DNA from: Lachnospiraceae bacterium UBA7199
GTDB taxonomy: Bacteria; Bacillota; Clostridia; Lachnospirales; Lachnospiraceae
DNA length: 22,055 nucleotides
Assembly (NCBI GenBank): GCA_002490775.1
Contig: DKUR01000007.1
Span: 1 to 22,055, forward strand
Direction: 5' to 3'
The notes below the pieces were generated by a model that was not told the origin of the DNA, did not search any database, and saw only the letters and a list, made by a program, of their open reading frames with translations. Below are positions 8,165 through 14,934 of the stretch, piece after piece (the first letter of the stretch is position 1; every line of letters begins with the position of its first letter). A program made the translations under genes and the position numbers.

Positions 8165-9375
8165 GCCCTCAACCGTCTTGACCAGCCTTTTACTGCAAGG
8201 GGCATGCACAGGATGCCTATCAGGACAGGAAGCGTAATCAGTAAATACGGCGACCATATATATTTCCCAAAGACATTGAATGTATTGGTACGGAAAATAT
8301 CTGTGGCGCTTCCTGCCAAAGGAATTAAATCCAATGCCTTCTGCAGCCCATATGGCAGATATTCCATGATCATCATCGGGCCATATACAACTGCCAGGCT
8401 AAGCAGCAGTGCCAGCACATTGCTCCGCATTTTAGCTGATATGAACATGACAACTCCCGCATATCCGATTGCCCCCAAAAAGGCAAAAGCATATTCGTAA
8501 ACTTCCGCCTGAAGCATATTCATAGGCGCAATAGAAATCAGTTTAACCAGCTGAACCGGCATATCCCATCCCGCAGTTCCCAAAAAGAATAACTGTGAAA
8601 CAATATTTCCCGCCAAAATGACTGCAAAAAATTCCACCGTAAATAATAACCCGGTAACTATTTTTATAAGGGCAATCTTCCTCCATCCATTTTTCGTTGT
8701 CAAAACCAATGGGCTTGTATTATCACGCCATTCCCCTGCAAATAATGATGACAATACGATTGCAAGAAACAGCGCCATTACAGTGCCTATACCAGCAATT
8801 TCATCGCCAAGCAGCATCGACCATCCTTTTACCCATTCATACTGATATGGCTCCTTTACCTTTGAGTCCATCTGTAAAAGATATTCTTTTTCTGCCCCAA
8901 CCTGGCCACTGTTCTCCAAAAAATCCTGGACGGCCTTTTGCCTTCTTTCATAAAAGCCTGTCAGCTTTTCTGGATCAACATAACAGATCATGGTTTTGTT
9001 TTTTCCTGTATCCCGAAGCTCAGGATACAAAGTTCCCAACCAGCTGTTGATACTCTGCCAATCCGTTTTATCCAGATCAGCTTCCATGCCAGCTGACTCC
9101 ATTCTCTGATAATCCCTTACCATCTGCTGCAAATTTTTCTCCGTAAGCCCACCTCCAAACCCCAGTGAATATTCCTGGCTGTTTCTTATCACACTATATC
9201 CGTCAAAGTTGTTTCCGAAAGCGCTTGTATAGTCATCAGCGCTTCCAAAGCTGAACCATTGGAATGAAAGTACGCTTCCAAAAACCACAACATACAAAAA
9301 GCACAGAAAAACACTTATTTTGGTACTTATTTTGCGCCATAATTTTTTATGTTCTAATAAAAATAATTCCATCAT
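8161..9375 (-). CDS. ABC-2 type transporter permease
   Basis: This 404-residue protein has one N-terminal hydrophobic helix (about residues 20-40), a large polar loop (about 45-185) and about five further helices, the usual ABC-2 permease arrangement. Residues about 200-230 (LSSLFAGEWRDNTSPLVLTTKNGWRK) resemble the cytoplasmic coupling region of this group. Its ATG forms an ATGA overlap with the stop of the upstream ATPase gene, so the two are translationally coupled and should form one transporter. Such pairs often export lipids, peptides or antibiotics, but no substrate can be named. It is the last gene of the sigma-factor operon. The stop codon TAG (8163-8161) shares bases with the GH3 stop on the other strand. 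Confidence 0.85.
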   Translation of the reverse strand: MMELFLLEHKKLWRKISTKISVFLCFLYVVVFGSVLSFQWFSFGSADDYTSAFGNNFDGYSVIRNSQEYSLGFGGGLTEKNLQQMVRDYQRMESAGMEADLDKTDWQSINSWLGTLYPELRDTGKNKTMICYVDPEKLTGFYERRQKAVQDFLENSGQVGAEKEYLLQMDSKVKEPYQYEWVKGWSMLLGDEIAGIGTVMALFLAIVLSSLFAGEWRDNTSPLVLTTKNGWRKIALIKIVTGLLFTVEFFAVILAGNIVSQLFFLGTAGWDMPVQLVKLISIAPMNMLQAEVYEYAFAFLGAIGYAGVVMFISAKMRSNVLALLLSLAVVYGPMMIMEYLPYGLQKALDLIPLAGSATDIFRTNTFNVFGKYIWSPYLLITLPVLIGILCMPLAVKGWSRRLRA

Positions 9376-10250
9376 CGATGCACTCCTTCCTCTGTCGGAA
9401 AATAATATAAATATAAATCCTCTAATGTAGCCTCACATGAAACAGCCATTTCACTGGGCATATGATCTGAAATAATGCGAAGCACTATCTGGCGACCCTC
9501 ATGCCTTAAATTCGCAACTGTCGATTCTGCCTTCCATTTTTTTGCTTCTGCTGGGGATACCGTCAGCTCCCATACTTTGCCCTCTACTTTTCTAGTCAAC
9601 TCTGGGACAGTACCCTGCAGCACAAATTTTCCATCTTTCATAAGCAGGACTTCATCAGCAATTGCCTCTATGTCAGAAACAATATGGGTAGACAATATCA
9701 CAATTTTATCCCCCGCATAATCCGAAAGCAGGTTGCGGAAGCGCACCCTCTCCTTCGGGTCTAATCCTGCCGTAGGCTCATCCAGGATCAGGATATCTGG
9801 GTTATTCAATAATGCTTGCGCAATCCCAACTCTTTGCTTCATGCCGCCTGAGAAGGTCTTAACCTTCTTATCCGCTACATGGCTTAAACCTACTTCTTCC
9901 AATAATTCTTCTGCCCGCTTCCTTGCGATTTTCTTTGGTATTCCTTTTAGGGCAGAAACATACATCAGAAATTCCATCGCTGTATAACTGGGATAATATC
10001 CAAAATCCTGCGGAAGATACCCCAACACATTCCTGTAATCTGCCCCCATGGAAACTACATCTTTTCCATTTAAAAATACCTCTCCAGAAGTTGATTCTAA
10101 AATGGCACACAGCATCCGCATCAGTGTTGTCTTTCCTGCCCCATTAGCCCCCAAAAGTCCGTATACTCCCGGTTCTAAGACTGCACTGACCTGATCCACT
10201 GCAATCTTGCTTCCATAATGCTTTGTTAACCGGTCAAGCGATAATTCCAT
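9372..10250 (-). CDS. ABC transporter ATP-binding protein
   Basis: This 292-residue ATPase has all key motifs: Walker A GANGAGKTT (34-42), Q-loop Q81, signature SGGMKQ (134-139), Walker B ILILDEP (153-159) with catalytic E158, and switch H189. A C-terminal region of about 75 residues follows, as in drug- or lantibiotic-exporter type ATPases. GGAAGG stands about 9 bases before the ATG. The gene overlaps the preceding membrane-protein gene by 17 bases and the following permease by 4, so all three are made together. It powers the permease encoded next to it. Substrate unknown. Confidence 0.95.
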   Translation of the reverse strand: MELSLDRLTKHYGSKIAVDQVSAVLEPGVYGLLGANGAGKTTLMRMLCAILESTSGEVFLNGKDVVSMGADYRNVLGYLPQDFGYYPSYTAMEFLMYVSALKGIPKKIARKRAEELLEEVGLSHVADKKVKTFSGGMKQRVGIAQALLNNPDILILDEPTAGLDPKERVRFRNLLSDYAGDKIVILSTHIVSDIEAIADEVLLMKDGKFVLQGTVPELTRKVEGKVWELTVSPAEAKKWKAESTVANLRHEGRQIVLRIISDHMPSEMAVSCEATLEDLYLYYFPTEEGVHR

Positions 10251-11031
10251 ACATTTTCCCTTCCTTTCTCATCGTTATAATAAAATAAACTTCCTTTATG
10301 AAAAACGCTGCGAAAAATAAAAATGCAACGATCCATATCCCAAAAGCAGATACTTCATACAACCAGGGAATCGTTTTGGCAAGTAACCCCCAAAGCACAC
10401 AGGAGCTAAGCACTAAAACTATACATATCTGCATATTTTCTTTTCTGCACAGCCGGATCAGGCGCAGCACACAAGCCATACATAACAAATATGGCACCAG
10501 ACAATACAAAATCATTTGTCCGATTTCTTTACATGAATTTTGAAGATATACTTCAAAAGAAATAAGAATCGTCATACACACAAGATTTATAGCTCCTGCT
10601 AAAACTAGCTTAGCCAATATAATCTGCGCACCAGACGCCCTTGTGGCAGCCTCAATCTCACTCATTCCATAATACTGGCACCGGAACATACTAGGCATGG
10701 CTGCTGATACAAACAATGGCATAAAAACCGGAATATGTCTTGGAATGTCTACTACTGTTGAAATTATTATACATAGAATAAATAATACTGCTGCATGTAG
10801 TCCTAAAATAGGTACACCCTCATAACGGAAAACATCAGATAAATATTGTACAAATCCTGTTCGCTGTTCTTTTTGTGATTCTTCCGCCACCCTTTGCTCC
10901 CGCATCACCCCAACACATAATCTCACCGTTTCTTCCAGTTTGGCAGAATTGCTGCCAGGTTTACTGGCGGGCTGGTTTACCTCCTGCTGCAGGGACTGCT
11001 GCAGATACACCTCTAACTTCTTATCTTTCAT
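10234..11031 (-). CDS. Six-helix membrane protein of the ECF sigma/ABC operon, function unknown
   Basis: The protein has 265 residues. The first 70 are polar and glutamine/lysine rich and probably cytoplasmic (MKDKKLEVYLQQSLQQEVNQ). Six hydrophobic helices follow at about 73-96, 99-116, 138-160, 170-193, 200-220 and 230-252. AAAGGAGCAGG precedes the ATG. It overlaps the sigma factor gene by 11 bases and the ATPase gene by 17. A membrane protein with a cytoplasmic head encoded directly after an ECF sigma gene is often its anti-sigma factor, which is the likeliest role by position. No zinc-binding anti-sigma motif is visible, however. It could instead be an accessory subunit of the transporter. 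Confidence 0.7.
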   Translation of the reverse strand: MKDKKLEVYLQQSLQQEVNQPASKPGSNSAKLEETVRLCVGVMREQRVAEESQKEQRTGFVQYLSDVFRYEGVPILGLHAAVLFILCIIISTVVDIPRHIPVFMPLFVSAAMPSMFRCQYYGMSEIEAATRASGAQIILAKLVLAGAINLVCMTILISFEVYLQNSCKEIGQMILYCLVPYLLCMACVLRLIRLCRKENMQICIVLVLSSCVLWGLLAKTIPWLYEVSAFGIWIVAFLFFAAFFIKEVYFIITMRKEGKMYGIIA

Positions 11032-11590
11032 TTTCCTGCTCCTTTCGCATAATTTTTAACGCATTCCTGACCCTGCTTTGTGCTGTCCGCACATTGCATC
11101 CCACGATTTTTGCAATTTCCTTGAATGCAAGTTGCTCTCCAAAACGTAAAATAACTGCCTCTCTTTGCTCCGGTGATAATGCATTCATGAGATAATTTAT
11201 TTCTGAGTGATTCTCTATCTGACGCATCTTATCGCATTCATATCGGATCTCTTCTTCCTGCTCCAGTGAATACAACTGGATTTTCCGACTTTCATCAATG
11301 CACAGATGACTGGCTATAGTATATAGATAAGCCTTAAACATCTTTTTTCCTTTATATCCTGATAAATTCTTAAACAGCCTAAGGAAAGTCTCCTGTGTTA
11401 AATCTTCTGCTTTTTCCAGATTATAGCAATGCCTTCTACAATAACGCAGAATCGCTGTATAATAACGGTTTATCAATATTTCAGCTGCATTCTCATCACC
11501 AAGCCCAATACGTTCTATCAGATTATCATCGGAACACAATTCTTCCGTGGAATCTTTTTTCTTCGTAGAACGCCCTTCCCTCTTATTCAC
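11021..11590 (-). CDS. ECF-type RNA polymerase sigma factor
   Basis: This 189-residue protein has region 2 at about 33-80 (AEDLTQETFLRLFKNL, the core-binding and -10 reading part) and region 4 at about 137-184 (LSPEQREAVILRFGE, then FKEIAKIVGCNVRTAQSRV, the -35 reading helix-turn-helix). It lacks regions 1 and 3, as ECF factors do. Translation starts at GTG (11590) with AAGGAGA about ten bases upstream. It is the first gene of a four-gene operon with a membrane protein and an ABC exporter, so the exporter is probably induced by envelope or drug stress through this factor. ECF genes usually control their own promoter, but none could be fixed in the AT-rich leader (11591-11740). Confidence 0.93.
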   Translation of the reverse strand: MNKREGRSTKKKDSTEELCSDDNLIERIGLGDENAAEILINRYYTAILRYCRRHCYNLEKAEDLTQETFLRLFKNLSGYKGKKMFKAYLYTIASHLCIDESRKIQLYSLEQEEEIRYECDKMRQIENHSEINYLMNALSPEQREAVILRFGEQLAFKEIAKIVGCNVRTAQSRVRNALKIMRKEQENER

Positions 11591-11757
11591 ACACTACCAT
11601 CTCCTTCCTTTGAAAGATCTGTATATATAATAACGAGTCACTTCCCCAAAATGATCAAAATTTTCTTAAAGATTTTTTTAATCCTGTATCATAAAAAATT
11701 CAGAAGTAACATATGCGGCTTTACAAAAAAAATAAATGTTCTGGTTTTGAGATTACT

Positions 11758-11802
11758 ATCGTACAGCGTTTTCTTTCTGCTGTACAGACAGTATTAGATT
11801 AA
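11758..11802 (+). pseudogene. LysR regulator 3'-end remnant
   Basis: In this frame the sequence encodes IVQRFLSAVQTVLD followed by TAA. This matches the last residues (IVQRFLSAVQKTMQD) of the intact LysR gene ending at 21808. Bases 11761-11787 match 21764-21790 at 26 of 27 positions. Upstream, the similarity fades into AT-rich sequence that may be degenerate coding DNA. Only the tail of a once larger gene remains, and it is followed by a terminator like that of the intact copy. Confidence 0.65.
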
Positions 11803-11875
11803 AATCATGTTATAACTTTTAGGTATAAACTTATAAACAAAATGAAACTTCTTAACAGGTCTCGTTTTGTTTATT
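11761..11875 (+). repeat. Diverged direct repeat, left copy (LysR tail plus terminator)
   Basis: This stretch is similar in order and orientation to 21764-21880. Both hold the LysR C-terminal codons, a TTATAAC...GGTATAAAC segment and a GAAACTTCTTA hairpin. The two copies flank about 10 kb of mixed, mostly AT-rich genes. The remaining gap up to the esterase start (11876-11954) shows only AT-rich sequence and ribosome-site-like motifs. Confidence 0.6.
11839..11875 (+). terminator. Intrinsic terminator of the LysR remnant
   Basis: AAAATGAAACTT (11839-11850) pairs with AGGTCTCGTTTT (11857-11868), with one mismatch and some G-U pairs, and is followed by a T-rich tail. It is the degenerate counterpart of the terminator at 21852-21879. 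Confidence 0.5.
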
Positions 11876-11954
11876 ATATATTCATATAGAACATCAACAA
11901 TGTGGCTTACTTTACAGATATTAGAGGAGTGTTGGCAATAGAATGGAGATTAAT

Positions 11955-13178
11955 ATGAAAAGAAAATGGACACTAATTTGCTTAATATTTTTATCTGTGG
12001 CAGCTTGGCTCTTGAAAAAACTAAAAGTAAATGGAACTTCTAAAAAAATAAAATGGTCTTCCTCTGACAAAAGGATTGCGACAGTTTCAGGTAAAGGTGT
12101 TGTTAGAGCCAAGAAAGAAGGTAAAGCAATTATTACTGCAAAAGTAGGTAAATGGAAAGGCAAGACAAAAATTGTTGTAATGCCACAAGAAGATAACAAT
12201 TCTGTTAATGAAAAGATACCTACAGAACTAGAAGAAATTCCGTCTAATTATTTTACCAAGATAAAACAGGCGGGAACATTGGTTGAATTAAATTATGAAA
12301 CATATGAATCAAAAACTTATGAACAAAAAAGCAAAAAGTTGAATAAAAGAGCTATTGTATATCTGCCATATAAATATTCAGAAGATGAGAAATACAATGT
12401 CTTTTATTTGATGCATGGAGGGTGGAGCGATGAGACAACATGGCTTGGCACACCACAACATCCAGCAGAATTTAAAAATGTCATTGACCATGCCATATAT
12501 GATGGAAAAATGAAACCATTTATTATTGTGTGTCCAACATATAATAACGAAAGTCCATCAGATAGTTCTGATTATACTCTTGCATATTATACACTAACTG
12601 TAAATTATCACAATGAGTTAATGAATGACCTTATTCCGGCAGTAGAAGGAAAATATTCTACTTATGCAGATGATGTAACATTAGATGGTATTGAAGCTTC
12701 TCGAGACCATCGTGCTTTTGGGGGATTTTCAATGGGTTCTGTAACGACATGGCATACATTTTTAAATTGTCTGGATGCATTTAGGTATTTTCTTCCTTGT
12801 AGTGGAGCAGTTGATTCTACAGGAGATATGTTGAATCGTGCAGTAACAGAGTCTAAGTATAAGTGGAATGATTTCTTTATTTATGCGGCAACTGGAACAA
12901 ATGATTTTGCATGTAGTGAATTTACAAATCAGATTAATGGAATGTTAAATCAGAAAAGTGGAAATTTTAGAGAGGCGGATAATGAGTCAGAGGGCAATCT
13001 TGTTTTTCGTGTAAAAGAGGGCTATTCTCATGACAGCAATGCATCAATGGAATATGTTTATAATGGAATGCTTTGGTTTTGGAATAAAAAAGACAATCTT
13101 TACACTTCTTATTTTACAAAAAATTCTACCGTAGGAGATGTTATAATTTGTGGCGAAAAACCTCATAGCTTGCTATGA
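11955..13178 (+). CDS. Exported Big2-domain CE1-type esterase (feruloyl/acetyl esterase-like), altered C-terminus
   Basis: The protein has 407 residues from the ATG at 11955, which has GGAG six bases upstream; the in-frame ATG at 11943 is 13 bases from GAGGAG. MKRKWTLICLIFLSVAAW looks like a signal peptide. It runs straight into KKLKVNGTSKKIKWSSSDKR, a Big2 Ig-like wall-binding domain (about 22-76) lacking its first strand. The esterase domain (about 105-375) has HGG (154-156), nucleophile S259 in GGFSMGS, D317 and H359, a complete alpha/beta-hydrolase triad. It probably removes ferulate or acetyl groups from plant xylan outside the cell. The last 17 residues (STVGDVIICGEKPHSLL) look like a tnpB tail rather than esterase. 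The gene is AT-rich compared with the sugar cluster. Confidence 0.8.
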   Translation: MKRKWTLICLIFLSVAAWLLKKLKVNGTSKKIKWSSSDKRIATVSGKGVVRAKKEGKAIITAKVGKWKGKTKIVVMPQEDNNSVNEKIPTELEEIPSNYFTKIKQAGTLVELNYETYESKTYEQKSKKLNKRAIVYLPYKYSEDEKYNVFYLMHGGWSDETTWLGTPQHPAEFKNVIDHAIYDGKMKPFIIVCPTYNNESPSDSSDYTLAYYTLTVNYHNELMNDLIPAVEGKYSTYADDVTLDGIEASRDHRAFGGFSMGSVTTWHTFLNCLDAFRYFLPCSGAVDSTGDMLNRAVTESKYKWNDFFIYAATGTNDFACSEFTNQINGMLNQKSGNFREADNESEGNLVFRVKEGYSHDSNASMEYVYNGMLWFWNKKDNLYTSYFTKNSTVGDVIICGEKPHSLL

Positions 13179-13195
13179 GGATGAAAGCCACCTTT
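13125..13195 (+). mobile_element. IS200/IS605-type right-end remnant (tnpB tail and end hairpin)
   Basis: The codons from 13125 (STVGDVIICGE) resemble the STVGxxGIxACGE tail seen at the end of many TnpB proteins, recalled from the family and not searched. They run into a two-tier hairpin: GTGGC (13150-13154) pairs with GCCAC (13187-13191), and CCTCATAGC (13161-13169) pairs perfectly with GCTATGAGG (13172-13180). A tnpB end carrying such a hairpin is typical of IS605 right ends and of the omega-RNA 3' part. No transposase core is left, and the esterase frame now uses this tail and its stop codon. Confidence 0.45.
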
Positions 13196-13205
13196 AAATT
13201 TTCTA

Positions 13206-13234
13206 TTGACTATTACAATCAAATATATTAAAAT
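13206..13234 (+). promoter_or_regulatory. Sigma-A type promoter for the structured RNA region
   Basis: TTGACT (13206-13211) and TAAAAT (13229-13234) have ideal 17-bp spacing. The expected start is near 13241, right at the beginning of the hairpin series, and no ORF follows in this orientation. Confidence 0.6.
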
Positions 13235-13240
13235 ATATTC

Positions 13241-13421
13241 AACAACTGAATATTGGTGGTTCTACGAAGTAGCCTTTTCGTAGGTAAAATGTTCAAAGCA
13301 TTACGTTCGTATTTGAACAGGGAGATTGACTGCACTCCCTTGGTAGCAATACCAGAAAACAACCGCTAATGTGACCAAAGGGTTGCTTGGTTGTTTACTC
13401 AATTATGATTGCGGTAAATGC
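13241..13421 (+). ncRNA. Candidate structured noncoding RNA of about 180 nt (HEARO/omega-RNA-like)
   Basis: Six hairpins follow each other with almost no spacer: CTACGAA/TTCGTAG (13262-13268/13277-13283), TGTTCAAA/TTTGAACA (13290-13297/13312-13319), GGGAG/CTCCC (13320-13324/13335-13339), TGGTA-GCAA-TACCA (13341-13354, a GNRA loop), AAACAACC/GGTTGTTT (13357-13364/13389-13396) and TTTAC/GTAAA around CAAT/ATTG (13394-13418). The last two share bases and could be alternatives or a pseudoknot. A consensus promoter lies just upstream and there is no ORF. Size and style recall HEARO RNAs, the omega-RNAs of IscB-type nucleases, which also occur without their ORF. The class is a guess; the structure is visible directly. 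The end abuts the stop codon of the response regulator. Confidence 0.5.
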
Positions 13422-13423
13422 CT

Positions 13424-14086
13424 TCATACAAACTTATACCCCACACCCCAGACAGTAAACAAACGCTTTGCATTCTTAGGATCATCGCCGAGTTTCTGGC
13501 GAAGGCGGTTGATATGCACATGGAGCGTTTGCAGCTCCGAATCACTGTCATTGCCCCAGACAGTGCCAAATAGATATTCTTTTTTCAGAGTTTTGCCCTG
13601 ATTCTCGATCAGAAGCGCTAACAGTTCAAATTCCTTTGCTGGCAGTTCCACAGGCTTTTCATCAATAACCGCTGTTTTATCTACAAGATTGAGTGTCACA
13701 CCATCCGCCGACAATGTATCACGCTGATACCGCCGTTTGAATATCCCTTTGATCTTAGCAATAAGAATATCAATGTCATAAGGCTTTTCAATATAATCGT
13801 CAGCACCGAGGTCAAAGCCGTTCAGCTTATCCTCCTTGCCTGTCCTTGAACTTACAATCAGTATAGGAGTATCCGCATTTTCCCGAAGTTTTGAGCAGAC
13901 TGCAAAGCCGTTCACATCGGGGAGATTGATGTCAAGCACCACAAGCCTTGCACCATATCGTTCAAAGAGCTGCACGGCACGCTCTCCACTGTCCACGCTT
14001 GACGTAATATAGCCTTCGTCACGCAGGAAGTCAGTCAGCAAGTTGGCTAGTTCCTTATCGTCTTCTACTATTAGAATATCTGTCAT
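13424..14086 (-). CDS. OmpR/PhoB family response regulator, orphan
   Basis: This 220-residue protein has a receiver domain (1 to about 118) with acidic pair E8-D9-D10, phosphorylation site D52 in VVLDINLP and K101 in the EKPYD motif. A winged-helix DNA-binding domain follows (about 125-220) ending in TVWGVGYKFV. AGGAGGTGA precedes the ATG closely. Such regulators are normally followed by their histidine kinase gene. Here the gene is followed at once by the hairpin-rich RNA region and no kinase is in the window, so it was probably cut off from its partner by rearrangement. The GC content is higher than in its neighbours on both sides, which also suggests a separate origin. Target genes are unknown. 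Confidence 0.9.
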   Translation of the reverse strand: MTDILIVEDDKELANLLTDFLRDEGYITSSVDSGERAVQLFERYGARLVVLDINLPDVNGFAVCSKLRENADTPILIVSSRTGKEDKLNGFDLGADDYIEKPYDIDILIAKIKGIFKRRYQRDTLSADGVTLNLVDKTAVIDEKPVELPAKEFELLALLIENQGKTLKKEYLFGTVWGNDSDSELQTLHVHINRLRQKLGDDPKNAKRLFTVWGVGYKFV

Positions 14087-14137
14087 AAGATCACCTCCTA
14101 CAAATCTTATACCATATCAGCTAAGATTCTGCAAGCA

Positions 14138-14293
14138 TTACCAGCCCTGTTCCATAAGCCAGTTATTCAATTCTGTTGCACGGTCACGAAATTCCTTATC
14201 ACCAAGCTTTGCCGTTTCCCTGTCGCCAATCTCTGCGCCCAAGTTATCAAAAAAGTTGTCAATTTCATAAAATACTGATATAATTAAATTATA
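14138..14293 (-). pseudogene. 3' remnant of an unidentified gene upstream of the response regulator
   Basis: The minus-strand frame stays open from 14293 to TAA at 14138-14140 and reads NFFDNLGAEIGDRETAK followed by DKEFRDRATELNNWLMEQGW. The composition looks like real protein and there is no start codon with a ribosome site, so only a C-terminus is left. It lies in the same direction as the response regulator, 51 bases upstream. I do not recognise the family. The fragment end coincides with the promoter region of the divergent GNAT gene. Confidence 0.4.
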
Positions 14294-14296
14294 TCA
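14256..14296 (+). promoter_or_regulatory. GNAT gene promoter with palindromic -10 region
   Basis: TTGTCA (14256-14261) and TATAAT (14279-14284) are spaced by 17 bp. The -10 box lies inside a perfect 21-bp palindrome with a one-base centre (TGATATAATT-A-AATTATATCA, 14276-14296). A dimeric repressor bound there would block the promoter. The palindrome also places a TATAAT on the minus strand, but with only a poor -35 match. Confidence 0.55.
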
Positions 14297-14335
14297 TAGA
14301 AACAGATTAATGGGAATTCACGGAGATAAATTGTT

Positions 14336-14764
14336 ATGATCAGAGCATTTGAGGAAAATGATTTAACTGCTATTATGCAGATATGGCTTGACACAAACAT
14401 TAAAGCACATTACTTCATTCCAAAAGAATATTGGACAGATAATTATGAGATAGTTAGAAGTGTTTTGCCACAAACAGAAATATATGTGTATGAAAATGAC
14501 GTAACGAAGCAAATAGACGGATTTATTGGATTATCGGAGGAACATATTGAAGGGATTTTTGTAAGGGAAGGCGCTCAGTCGAATGGCATTGGAAAACGGT
14601 TGTTAGAATATGTAAAATGTGTTAAATCTAATATGAATTTATGCGTGTATCAGAAAAATACTCGTGCAATACAATTTTATCAAAGGGAACAGTTTGTGAT
14701 TCAATCTGAAAATATTGATGATAATACGAATCAAAAAGAGTATGTAATGATTTGGAAAAAATGA
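14336..14764 (+). CDS. GNAT family N-acetyltransferase
   Basis: This 142-residue protein has a GNAT fold. Motif A, with the acetyl-CoA pyrophosphate-binding loop, is GIFVREGAQSNGIGKRLLEY (about 78-97, Q/RxxGxG/A type). The C-terminal NTRAIQFYQREQFVIQSE matches motif B, as in YjaB/RimI-like enzymes. GGAGA stands about nine bases before the ATG. It transfers an acetyl group from acetyl-CoA to an amine, but the substrate cannot be inferred. It is a single gene with its own promoter at 14256-14284, just upstream of the three-gene ATPase module but with a separate promoter for that module in between. AT-rich, like the following genes. Confidence 0.85.
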   Translation: MIRAFEENDLTAIMQIWLDTNIKAHYFIPKEYWTDNYEIVRSVLPQTEIYVYENDVTKQIDGFIGLSEEHIEGIFVREGAQSNGIGKRLLEYVKCVKSNMNLCVYQKNTRAIQFYQREQFVIQSENIDDNTNQKEYVMIWKK

Positions 14765-14847
14765 GCAGCTCGCAAGTTAAGGAGATAAATTTGACCTTTC
14801 TAGTTTGTAGAATTAAAAAAATGCTTGTTTCTAAGTTGGATTTTCCG

Positions 14848-14876
14848 TTGACCGTTCAGAGGTTTTTGGATATACT
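14848..14876 (+). promoter_or_regulatory. Sigma-A promoter of the MoxR-vWA-X operon
   Basis: TTGACC (14848-14853) and TATACT (14871-14876) are spaced by exactly 17 bp. The start should be near 14883, where an AAAGGAGG (14883-14890) appears at the very 5' end of the transcript. That ribosome site is about 45 bases before the ATPase ATG, too far to serve it directly. Confidence 0.6.
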
Positions 14877-14934
14877 AATAGTAAAGGAGGCAGGGCAATC
14901 TGTTTCTTATTAAAATGGATTGTCCGATTATTTA

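Noticed and set aside
11761..11787. GTACAG...CTGTAC inverted repeat as a regulator site
   Set aside because: It lies in LysR C-terminal codons and is imperfect in the intact copy at 21764, so it is coding sequence by origin.
14791..14913. A 40-codon frame with a TTG start and a well-spaced AAGGAG between the GNAT and ATPase genes
   Set aside because: It spans the promoter at 14848-14876, uses a weak start codon and shows no family likeness. The GGAGATAAATT motif also occurs before the GNAT gene, so chance or a small duplication is enough.
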